The notes under the pieces: model-generated
Database searches by the model: none
Seen by the model: only the letters and a program-made list of their open reading frames with translations
Told to the model about the DNA's origin: nothing
Shown: positions 57,858-64,000 of the stretch, one piece after another
Layout of the letters: every line of letters starts with the position of its first letter
Position numbering within the stretch: the stretch's first letter is position 1
DNA from: an uncultured Christensenella sp.
GTDB lineage: Bacteria; Bacillota; Clostridia; Christensenellales; Borkfalkiaceae
Length of the DNA: 64,000 nt
Reading direction: 5' to 3'
Assembly: GCA_910576655.1 (NCBI GenBank)
Contig: CAJTJC010000005.1
Location: 1-64,000, forward strand
Translations under genes and position numbers: made by a program

Positions 57858-59192
57858 CTATATGCGGTCTTTTATTATTTCCACGGCGGTTTTAAGCTCG
57901 GCGTCGTCCTTGGTCCATTCCCACTCCGCGGGCAGCGGAGTGCAGCCGTCGCCGACGGTCACCCCGACGTCGTGAATACAAGTGGTCTTGTCGGGCCAGA
58001 AAATTTTCGCGGTGGTAAGCTTCAACACCTCGCCCGTAGAGAAATTGGTAAACGACGACTGCATAATCCCCTTACCGTACGAGCGCGCGTTTTTTACGCC
58101 CTTGCCGTCGGGGTAAAGCCAATTTATATACGCGTCGGAATACTGCGACACGAAAATGTTTTTATAATCGAGCGCGCCGTAGCACACCATTGCGCCGATA
58201 AGCGCCTCCGACGCGCTTGCCGTGCCCGCGTTTGCAAGCACGAACACGTTTACGCTTTTATCTATTCTTTGGGCGGGGTCGGAAATCTTTTTGCAATAGA
58301 ATTTATCTTCCCTGCCCTTCTTGTCGCGCGACAGCATTGCAAGCATCGACTTGCCGTCCGCAAACGCGCCCGCTATGTCCTGCATTACGTCAACGTATCC
58401 GCCGCCGTTCGAACGAAGGTCGAGAATAAGCGACGTACATTCCGCAGCGTTGAACTTTTCGACGAGCGAGTAAAACTCGTTTACGGCAGTGCCGAAAAAC
58501 TGGTCAAGCCTCAAATAAGCGCAGCCCTCGGGAAGATATGACATTCTTAGCGAGGTCTGCTCGTACAGCGCAAGTCCGCCGTCCGCAGAGTCGCCGAAGG
58601 TCCAGCCCGTCGTCGCAGTGCTCAGGCTCGTGTAGCAAGCGGTGTATTCGGACTTTGCCACGGTGAAGGAATTTCCGTCCTCGGAAACGAGCTTCACCTT
58701 AACGCCGTCGCCGATAGGCGAAACGAATTTACTGAAAGAGTCCGAGGAATCGAACACAACCTCGCTCCCCCCCTCGACGCTGCCGCGCGTAATATACTCG
58801 CCCGCGCGCAGTCCCGCCGAGTACGCGGGGGAATTGCCGACGACGCTGCCGATAAATATTCCCCTGCCCTCTACGAACGCGTAGCTAATGCCGACGCCGC
58901 TTTTCGAACCCTGATTGCTTTTAATAACCTGCTCGTACTCTTCCTTGGTGTAGTACTCGGAATAAGGGTCGAGATATTTGTCAGAAATAGCGCCCAGAGC
59001 GGTATCTGTAAACGAGGCGTCGGGCTCGCCGAAATAGTAATTGTCCTTTATGGTTTTCAGCGCCCACTCGTACGACGAAACGGCCCTGCTCGACGAGCAT
59101 CTTTCGGTTAGAAATCCCGCCGCAAAGGACAGCATGGCTATCGCAAACGCGATTATCGCGGACACCGCGATTTTGATTTTTTTATCGTTCAA
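57858..59192 (-). CDS. ctpA: C-terminal processing protease (S41, CtpA type)
   Basis: 444-aa exported serine protease. An N-terminal signal anchor (about 8-28) is followed by the DPYSEYYTKEEYEQ block, a PDZ domain (GVGISYAFVEGRGIFIGSVV through SAGLRAGEYI) and the S41 catalytic domain. The nucleophile is Ser in NAGTASASEALIGAM (about residue 325) and the Lys is in YGKGIMQSSF (about 374). It acts outside the membrane on tails of proteins, in sporulation or envelope control. A PucR-type HTH gene lies 10 bp upstream on the same strand. Confidence 0.94.
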   Translation of the reverse strand: MNDKKIKIAVSAIIAFAIAMLSFAAGFLTERCSSSRAVSSYEWALKTIKDNYYFGEPDASFTDTALGAISDKYLDPYSEYYTKEEYEQVIKSNQGSKSGVGISYAFVEGRGIFIGSVVGNSPAYSAGLRAGEYITRGSVEGGSEVVFDSSDSFSKFVSPIGDGVKVKLVSEDGNSFTVAKSEYTACYTSLSTATTGWTFGDSADGGLALYEQTSLRMSYLPEGCAYLRLDQFFGTAVNEFYSLVEKFNAAECTSLILDLRSNGGGYVDVMQDIAGAFADGKSMLAMLSRDKKGREDKFYCKKISDPAQRIDKSVNVFVLANAGTASASEALIGAMVCYGALDYKNIFVSQYSDAYINWLYPDGKGVKNARSYGKGIMQSSFTNFSTGEVLKLTTAKIFWPDKTTCIHDVGVTVGDGCTPLPAEWEWTKDDAELKTAVEIIKDRI

Positions 59193-59202
59193 TTTTCATA
59201 CC

Positions 59203-59580
59203 TCACTTCTGTTCGTAGAGTACCCTCAGTATCTGAAAGGTTACCGCCATTTTGAAATTTCTCAAATCTATTCCCGTGGTCTTTTTAATTTTATTCAGCC
59301 TGTAAATCAGCGTATTTCTATGCATATACAGCTTTCTCGCGGTTTCGGATACGTTCATTCCGTTTTCGAAAAAACAGTCGACGGTAAGCATAAGGTCGCC
59401 GTGCTCGAATATCCTTGCAAAATTTTTCATATCGTAGCCCGAAATAAGCTTTTCTCGCTGCGCCTTGTTCAGGCACGCTAAAATACCCCCCAAATCAATA
59501 TTTTGCACCGTTCGTCGGGGCATACTACCGCCCCAATCGTATTTTTCGCGCTTTGATTTTTCCGTACGGTTATCGTTCAT
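59203..59580 (-). CDS. PucR-type helix-turn-helix protein
   Basis: 125-aa protein. Its C-terminal part is the HTH of PucR/CdaR regulators: LMLTVDCFFENGMNVSETAR, then KLYMHRNTLIYRLNKIKKTT and GIDLRNFKMAVTFQILRVL. The N-terminal 60 residues do not form the sensory domain of full PucR proteins, so it is a stand-alone DNA-binding unit. It is placed before ctpA and probably in its operon. GGAGGG precedes the ATG. Confidence 0.85.
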   Translation of the reverse strand: MNDNRTEKSKREKYDWGGSMPRRTVQNIDLGGILACLNKAQREKLISGYDMKNFARIFEHGDLMLTVDCFFENGMNVSETARKLYMHRNTLIYRLNKIKKTTGIDLRNFKMAVTFQILRVLYEQK

Positions 59581-59600
59581 ATTGCTTATCCCTCCACGGA

Positions 59601-59629
59601 ATTATAACGCATAAACGCAACATTTGCAA
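59601..59629 (-). promoter_or_regulatory. Promoter of the PucR-type gene and ctpA
   Basis: TTGCAA (59624-59629) and TATAAT (59601-59606) on the minus strand with 17 bp between, 20 bp before the ATG. Confidence 0.6.
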
Positions 59630-59792
59630 TACATTTTACGGACATTTGAAACTTTATAATATATTGCCCTTTTTCCGTATAAATTCCACTAACGGAAGTA
59701 AAATATTAAAAAGCCTTGCATACGCCCTTTCGACCGTTACAATATAATATAGTGTAAATTTCCCCGTGCGGGTAAAATTTGTCAATTTATCC

Positions 59793-59821
59793 TTGACATA
59801 ACATATAAATTGTATTACAAT
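59793..59821 (+). promoter_or_regulatory. Promoter of the acidic-tail membrane protein gene
   Basis: TTGACA (59793-59798, perfect) and TACAAT (59816-59821) with a 17-bp spacer. The leader is about 100 nt. Confidence 0.8.
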
Positions 59822-59928
59822 ATATAAATAAATGGCAGCCTTATATGCGGCGTCCAAACGATATTTTTGCCCCGACGGCAGATACGCCGAAAGGGTTTCT
59901 ACACCCGTTAATCCGAGGAGATTTTCCA

Positions 59929-62040
59929 ATGCAGAATACAGAAAAAAAATCTAAAAAGTTCGTAGTGCTTGCTACATACGTCGTAGCCGTGCTGTGCCTG
60001 CTTGCGGGTCTTTTCCTGCCGTTTTTCAACGGCAAGGGCATACTTGCATTCCAGCTTCCCGACGCGTTCAAGTGCCTGCTGAACAAGGGCAACCCCGACG
60101 CAAAGTACGCTTTCACCCTGCCCTATCAAATCAATCTTTTCGGCATAGAATCGTTGAAGTTTGATTTTATGGCGCTCGTCGTCGTGCTGTACGCAGCCGT
60201 AACCGCACTTGCTCTGCTCGCCTTTGTTCCCGTTGCTTTTTCCGTACGCAAGGAAGGCAAGGCGGCGAAAAAGTTTTACTACGTTATAGAAGTTGCGGCG
60301 CTTATTATCCTTTCGATATACTTTATAGCCGCAGGCTTTATGTTTACCGACAATAAACTTGCAACCGCAGGCGAAAGCCTTCCGTTCACCCAGCTTAGCG
60401 GATTAGGGCTGAATATGGTTGCGCCTCTCGGCGGAACGGCGGTCGCGCTGCTCGCGCTCTGCGCGCTGGACAAGGGTAAAAGCTCGGCGATAAAAATCAC
60501 GCTTTTCGTGCTTTCCGCAATAGGCTTTCTTGCCCTGTTCGACTTCGCGGTTGCGCTTTCCAAGCAAGAGCAGTTCGTTGCATTTACCGATAAAATTTCG
60601 TCGGGACTGGTCGGCGAGTTCAGCGGAGCGGCATTCATATCGGCTTTGTTTACGGGCAAGTTTACCGAACAGTTATTCAGCAATGCAGACGTTACGCATA
60701 AAACGCTTGACGCTCTCTCAAAGATATTGCCCGCGATAGTTCTTTTAAACCTGTTTATCGACATCGCAAAGCTTGCCACCGGAAAGGACGGCAAAGCGGG
60801 ACGCATATTCGATATAGTCAGATACGGACTTGAAACGGCTGCCGCGACGGCGGTGCTTATCACCGCGCTCAACGCGAAGGAAAAGCTGGGATTAATGCTT
60901 ATCGTTATTCTTGCGGTTGCGGTAATCCGGCTTGCTATAGTCATTATAAGGTTCGTTATCGGCGTGCGCAAAAAGCCCGATAACGCAAGAACAATCGACG
61001 AAAACGAAGTTATAGACATAGACGACGATATTCAACCCGCAATTACAGACGAGCCTGTATTCGACGGTTACGACGTTGAAGAGCCCGCTCAAAAGCTCTA
61101 CGACGACGGCTACGTTTCGCCCGAGGAGGACGAATACATCGCCACCGAAAGCGAGTACGTTCAGCCCGTAGAAGAACCCGTAACGGAGCCCGCAGAGCAA
61201 TCCGAGGAACAACCCGAGGACGAGCCGACTGAGGTCGAAGAACCCGTTGCCGCACCCGAAGAGGTTGTCGCAACGGAAACTGTCGCGGAAGAAGAAATCA
61301 CAAAATTCTACGAGCCCGAGGAGGACACCTCCTACCTTCTGCCCGTAGAGCAACCCGTCGCGGAAGAGCCCGAGGACGAGCCGACTGAGGTCGAAGAACC
61401 CGTTGCCGCACCCGAAGAGGTTACCGCGGTAGAACCTATCGAAACTGCGGAAGAGCCCGAGGACGAGGAATTCGTGCAGAAGCCTTACCGCGAAGAAATT
61501 AAACCTTACAACCCTTACGAGCATCACAACAACCCGTTCAGAGCGTACGAGCAGTCGTCGCAGCCTGTTCAGCCCTATAACCCCTACGCGCAGCAGTCGC
61601 AGAAGCCCGCACAGCCCGTTTACGAGCAAAAGCCCGCCGAAAGACCCGCACCCGTATTCGAGCAGAAGCCGGTCCCCGCTTACAAGCCTCAGCCGACGGA
61701 ACGCCCGCAGCCCGTAAGGCCCAGACCTATAATTCAGGAATTCAAGCCCGTACCTCCCGTCAGCGAACAGCCTAAGGAGCCGCAGGTCTACACCATAGAC
61801 ACCATTTACGCAGGCCCTACCGACGACTTTATCCGTAAGCTTTCCAACGACGAAAGGATAGAATTTGCCCGCACCTTCATTGAAAAGAACAGAGGCGATT
61901 TGGGCAGTATTCCCGATTACAAGGTCGGCGGAGACAACAAAAAGTTCTTCTCGGTTGCATTCATATACCTCGGCAGAATACGCGGACTGGTATCCGATGG
62001 ACTGCTGAACAAGATGTATAAGGAATTGAACCTACTGTAA
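59929..62040 (+). CDS. Membrane protein with acidic Pro/Glu-rich tail
   Basis: 703-aa protein in three parts. Residues about 1-345 form nine or so membrane helices (VVLATYVVAVLCLLAGLFLP is the first). Residues about 350-620 are disordered, first very acidic with EP repeats (DEPTEVEEPVAAPEEV occurs twice), then rich in Pro, Gln and Tyr (EQKPAERPAPVFEQKPVPAY). The last 75 residues are a compact helical domain (DFIRKLSNDERIEFARTFIE, YIYLGRIRGLVSDGLLNKMY-like). I do not recognise a family. The tail is likely cytoplasmic and a protein-binding platform. ATG 59929 follows GAGGAG; an in-frame ATG 28 codons earlier lacks one. Confidence 0.8.
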   Translation: MQNTEKKSKKFVVLATYVVAVLCLLAGLFLPFFNGKGILAFQLPDAFKCLLNKGNPDAKYAFTLPYQINLFGIESLKFDFMALVVVLYAAVTALALLAFVPVAFSVRKEGKAAKKFYYVIEVAALIILSIYFIAAGFMFTDNKLATAGESLPFTQLSGLGLNMVAPLGGTAVALLALCALDKGKSSAIKITLFVLSAIGFLALFDFAVALSKQEQFVAFTDKISSGLVGEFSGAAFISALFTGKFTEQLFSNADVTHKTLDALSKILPAIVLLNLFIDIAKLATGKDGKAGRIFDIVRYGLETAAATAVLITALNAKEKLGLMLIVILAVAVIRLAIVIIRFVIGVRKKPDNARTIDENEVIDIDDDIQPAITDEPVFDGYDVEEPAQKLYDDGYVSPEEDEYIATESEYVQPVEEPVTEPAEQSEEQPEDEPTEVEEPVAAPEEVVATETVAEEEITKFYEPEEDTSYLLPVEQPVAEEPEDEPTEVEEPVAAPEEVTAVEPIETAEEPEDEEFVQKPYREEIKPYNPYEHHNNPFRAYEQSSQPVQPYNPYAQQSQKPAQPVYEQKPAERPAPVFEQKPVPAYKPQPTERPQPVRPRPIIQEFKPVPPVSEQPKEPQVYTIDTIYAGPTDDFIRKLSNDERIEFARTFIEKNRGDLGSIPDYKVGGDNKKFFSVAFIYLGRIRGLVSDGLLNKMYKELNLL
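61213..61422 (+). repeat. Perfect 54-bp repeat inside the acidic tail
   Basis: The 54 bp at 61213-61266 recur without change at 61369-61422, a period of 156 bp (52 codons). The perfect DNA identity, including third positions, shows a recent duplication or recombination hotspot. Confidence 0.9.
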
Positions 62041-62099
62041 TATAAAAAGCTTCCGACCGTGGCATTATAGTAAATTACGCGTCGGGCAGACAAAAATCA

Positions 62100-62120
62100 G
62101 GCGTGGCTTTATGCCACGCC
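62100..62120 (+). terminator. Hairpin before the nucleotidyltransferase gene
   Basis: AGGCGTGGC and GCCACGCCT form a 9-bp stem around TTTAT, followed by ATTCTCTTCT. The T-run is interrupted, so it is a weak terminator or a leader hairpin just before the ribosome site. Confidence 0.5.
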
Positions 62121-62143
62121 TATTCTCTTCTAAGGAAAGAAAA

Positions 62144-62806
62144 ATGACAGACATAAAAACATGGATAAAAATTTTTACGAAAAAGGTTGAACAAACCTTT
62201 TTAGACCGCGTATGGTTTATCGGCTTACAGGGCAGCTACAGCAGAGGCGAAGCAACCGAAACGAGCGACATAGACGCGGTCGTTATTCTCGACGAGTTGC
62301 GTTTAAACGACTTAAAGGCTTACAGAGAAATGCTTGATACCTTACCGAACAGAGATTTGATTTGCGGCTTTGTTTCGGGCAAAAACGAGCTTTTGAATTG
62401 GGAAGCAAGCGACTTTTTTCAGTTTTATTTCGATACTGTGCCGATAAAAGGCTCGCTCGACTTACTGCTCGCTAAAATAGACCGCCAAGCCGTAAAGCGC
62501 GCTATTCGTATAGGAGCGTGCAGCGTATACCACGCCTGCGTTCACAACTTCGTTCACGGGAAAAGTGACGATACGCTTCGTTCTCTCTATAAATCGGCCG
62601 TGTTCGTTTTACAGGCGATTTGGTTTTACGAAACGGGCAGATATATCAAATCGAAAGCCGAACTGCAAAAAGCAATCAATCCCCCGTCCGCCGTACTCGA
62701 TACGGCATTGTCGTTAAAGAGCGGCTCAAACGTGCAATTCGAGGAAATGTCGGAATTGCTTTTGAATTGGGCGACCGCCGTTATAAATGGATATAACGAA
62801 CAATAA
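62144..62806 (+). CDS. Nucleotidyltransferase domain protein
   Basis: 220-aa protein of the polymerase-beta-like nucleotidyltransferase superfamily. The active-site motif is GLQGSYSRGEATETSDIDAV (Gly-Ser, then Asp-x-Asp, about residues 25-44). The C-terminal half is a helical bundle (AIRIGACSVYHACVHNFVHG) of the kind found in aminoglycoside adenylyltransferases and MNT-HEPN proteins, here fused in one chain. It may modify a small molecule or an RNA. ATG 62144 follows AAGGAAAG. Confidence 0.8.
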   Translation: MTDIKTWIKIFTKKVEQTFLDRVWFIGLQGSYSRGEATETSDIDAVVILDELRLNDLKAYREMLDTLPNRDLICGFVSGKNELLNWEASDFFQFYFDTVPIKGSLDLLLAKIDRQAVKRAIRIGACSVYHACVHNFVHGKSDDTLRSLYKSAVFVLQAIWFYETGRYIKSKAELQKAINPPSAVLDTALSLKSGSNVQFEEMSELLLNWATAVINGYNEQ

Positions 62807-62813
62807 CTTATGC

Positions 62814-62850
62814 AAAAAAGCCTCTCGGGAAAATTCCCGAGAGGCTTTTG
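62814..62850. terminator. Terminator after the nucleotidyltransferase gene
   Basis: AAAAGCCTCTCGGGAA and its complement form a 15-bp stem with a tiny loop, flanked by A and T runs. Confidence 0.9.
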
Positions 62851-62897
62851 CTAAACACCCCCAAATTAAATAAAAAACCGACAAGCGCATACATTAT

Positions 62898-63269
62898 TTA
62901 GCCGCGGCAATGCCGCCTTATAATAACTTTTATTTCGCCGCTGTCGCCGCGCTCGATACAGCTGCAAATACTTCTAATAATATACAGCCCCCTCCCGCTT
63001 TCGGCAAACACGTCGGGCGCGGGGCGGGCAACGTCCAGCCCCTTGAAGCTTTCAGCCGTGACCGTAATGGTAATGGTGTCGCCGGACAGCGTGCCCGTAA
63101 ACTCCGCCTCGTCCCCGCCGTGGCGTATGACGTTGGTTATCAGCTCGCAGGTGACAAGCTTGCTTGCGAAAATATCCTCGTCGTCCGCGCCCGAAAGACG
63201 CAGAAAATCAACGAAGGTTTTTACGTTTGCACCCATATTTTTTAAGTTGTCTACCTTGAAGCTAATCAT
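62898..63269 (-). CDS. Anti-sigma factor kinase (RsbW/SpoIIAB type)
   Basis: 123-aa GHKL-fold serine kinase that binds and silences a sigma factor. The N box is SKLVTCELITNVIRHGGDEA (Glu and Asn for Mg-ATP) and the G boxes are ESGRGLYIIRSICS. The middle part has EFTGTLSGDTITITV. The order sigma then kinase with a TAATG overlap shows that its target is the sigma factor upstream. It is shorter than SpoIIAB (146 aa). No anti-anti-sigma factor gene is in the window. Confidence 0.85.
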   Translation of the reverse strand: MISFKVDNLKNMGANVKTFVDFLRLSGADDEDIFASKLVTCELITNVIRHGGDEAEFTGTLSGDTITITVTAESFKGLDVARPAPDVFAESGRGLYIIRSICSCIERGDSGEIKVIIRRHCRG

Positions 63270-63994
63270 TATAAAAGCGATTTCCTCAACTTTTCAACTA
63301 TCTTTCTTTCCGCGCGGGAAACGAACATCTGGCTTACGCCGAGCGCTCTTCCCACCTCCGACTGCGATTTGCCCTGTATGAACCTTAGCTTTACCACCTT
63401 CTGTTCGGTCGGGTCAAGCTTTGCTATCTCGCTTCTCAGCGACTCGCTGTCGTCAAAGCTTTCGAATTTGTCAGAGCTGTCGGGAATAACGTCGTAAAGA
63501 CGGCCCTCTCCGTCCTCGCCGCCGACGCGGGAATCGAGGCTTATCGGAGCGCGATATTCAAGCGCTTCCATAATCGACTCTTCCGTGGCGTCAAGTCTTT
63601 CGGCAAGCTGTTTTATCGTGGGTTTGACACCGTGCTCGTTATAATATTCCGAGGTTGCCGTCTTTATTTTCGAGGATAGGGAATACACCCTGCGCGGCGG
63701 ACGCACCGCGCGCGAAAAGTCGCGGAAATAATTTTTTATTACCCCCGTCACCGTAGGCGTTATGTACGTAGTGAACTGAACCCCCACCTCGGGGTCGAAT
63801 TTTTCCACGCCCGTTATAAGCGCTTCGGATGCGACCTGCAACAAATCGTCGTATTCCACGCCTCTTCCGGCAAACTTTTTGGCGAGAATTTCAGCCACGT
63901 ATATGTAATTTTCGACAAGCTTGTTGCGCAAAGCCTTATCGCCCGTGCGGCGATACTCGCGGAAAAGCTTATCCGATTCCTGCGCGCTTATCAT
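63269..63994 (-). CDS. Sigma-70 family factor, SigB/SigF/SigG group
   Basis: 241-aa RNA polymerase sigma factor with regions 2 (NKLVENYIYVAEILAKKFAG, then YDDLLQVASEALITGVEKFD and FTTYITPTVTGVIKNYFRD), 3 (VKPTIKQLAERLDATEESIM) and 4 (KLRFIQGKSQSEVGRALGVS then QMFVSRAERKIVEKLRK). Region order and size match sporulation and stress factors SigF, SigG and SigB. Since an RsbW/SpoIIAB-like kinase is coupled downstream, a SigB-like stress factor or a paralogue of sigma-F is most likely. The promoter lies outside the window. Confidence 0.9.
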   Translation of the reverse strand: MISAQESDKLFREYRRTGDKALRNKLVENYIYVAEILAKKFAGRGVEYDDLLQVASEALITGVEKFDPEVGVQFTTYITPTVTGVIKNYFRDFSRAVRPPRRVYSLSSKIKTATSEYYNEHGVKPTIKQLAERLDATEESIMEALEYRAPISLDSRVGGEDGEGRLYDVIPDSSDKFESFDDSESLRSEIAKLDPTEQKVVKLRFIQGKSQSEVGRALGVSQMFVSRAERKIVEKLRKSLL

Positions 63995-64000
63995 ATTTTA

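Larger units (their letters stand above)
59581..59928. other. Divergent promoter region
   Basis: 348 bp, AT-rich, without a supported gene. It holds the minus-strand promoter of the PucR-type gene (59601-59629) and the plus-strand promoter of the membrane protein gene (59793-59821), about 100 nt of leader for the latter, and a small hairpin CCCCGTGCGGG near 59762-59772. Confidence 0.6.

Noticed and set aside
1..64000. CRISPR array, tRNA or rRNA genes
   Set aside because: No set of short, evenly spaced direct repeats and no tRNA-like CCA-ending cloverleaf or rRNA signature was noticed on reading both strands.

Overview
The window looks like a chromosomal segment of an endospore-forming member of the Bacillota, most likely a Clostridia-type anaerobe. 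The evidence is a complete spoIIIAA-AH operon, the yqfC-yqfD pair, rubrerythrin, PPi-dependent pyruvate phosphate dikinase, Shine-Dalgarno sequences of the GGAGG type and sigma-A promoters of the TTGACA-17-TATAAT type. The genus cannot be fixed from sequence alone. No tRNA, rRNA or CRISPR array was seen.

Region 1 (1-12743, all minus strand) is a version of the Bacillus spoIIIA-to-recN neighbourhood: spoIIIAA-AH, an Asp23 family gene (yqhY), nusB, folD, ispA, a roughly 550-nt structured RNA gene, a polytopic basic membrane protein, dxs, tlyA, nadK, argR and recN (cut by the window edge). Gene order, RNA size, a strong dedicated promoter, a 10-bp closing helix and the adjacent membrane protein with a DxxxD motif identify the RNA as OLE RNA and its neighbour as OapA. 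accBC and xseAB, present at the matching places in Bacillus, are absent here.

Region 2 (12823-18700) starts with a transglutaminase-like gene. It then holds a small accessory element (about 13733-18405) with a serine recombinase, a sigma-like regulator, a TetR regulator with two identical palindromic operators, a divergent membrane protein, a zinc-ribbon miniprotein and a 56-aa miniprotein. The element is bounded by an 11-bp direct repeat and is unusually rich in hairpins.

Region 3 (18640-36670) carries a heterodimeric ABC exporter with one degenerate ATPase site, rubrerythrin with two small downstream ORFs, a DpnII/MboI-type (GATC) restriction-modification set with an HTH-fused methylase, adenine deaminase, a pair of membrane-linked PH-like proteins facing an XRE regulator, a phosphohexomutase, transketolase, and a 1349-aa secreted pectinesterase-like lipoprotein ending in two near-identical modules.

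Region 4 (36752-46277) holds pyruvate phosphate dikinase, with a vestigial copy of its own 3' end just downstream. After it come an XRE regulator with a tail-anchored partner, then the housekeeping cluster yqfC-yqfD-phoH-pgpH-ybeY-era-yqzL-recO on the minus strand. Here pgpH lacks the usual extracellular domain, and dgkA and cdd are missing.

Region 5 (46363-64000) contains a 3448-aa single-membrane-span protein with about 227-residue repeats, InlB-type and BspA-type modules; a MinD-like/MinE-like pair whose MinD lacks the P-loop lysine; a CtpA protease with a PucR-type HTH gene; a large membrane protein with an acidic Pro/Glu-rich tail; a nucleotidyltransferase; and a sigma factor (SigB/F/G group) followed by its anti-sigma kinase. 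Several genes (TetR, phosphohexomutase, one XRE gene, yqfC) have a -10 box only 5-9 nt before the ATG and no ribosome binding site, which suggests frequent leaderless transcription. The best candidates for something worth a project are the OLE/OapA locus, the giant repeat protein, the lysine-less MinD/MinE pair and the XRE/PH-domain module.
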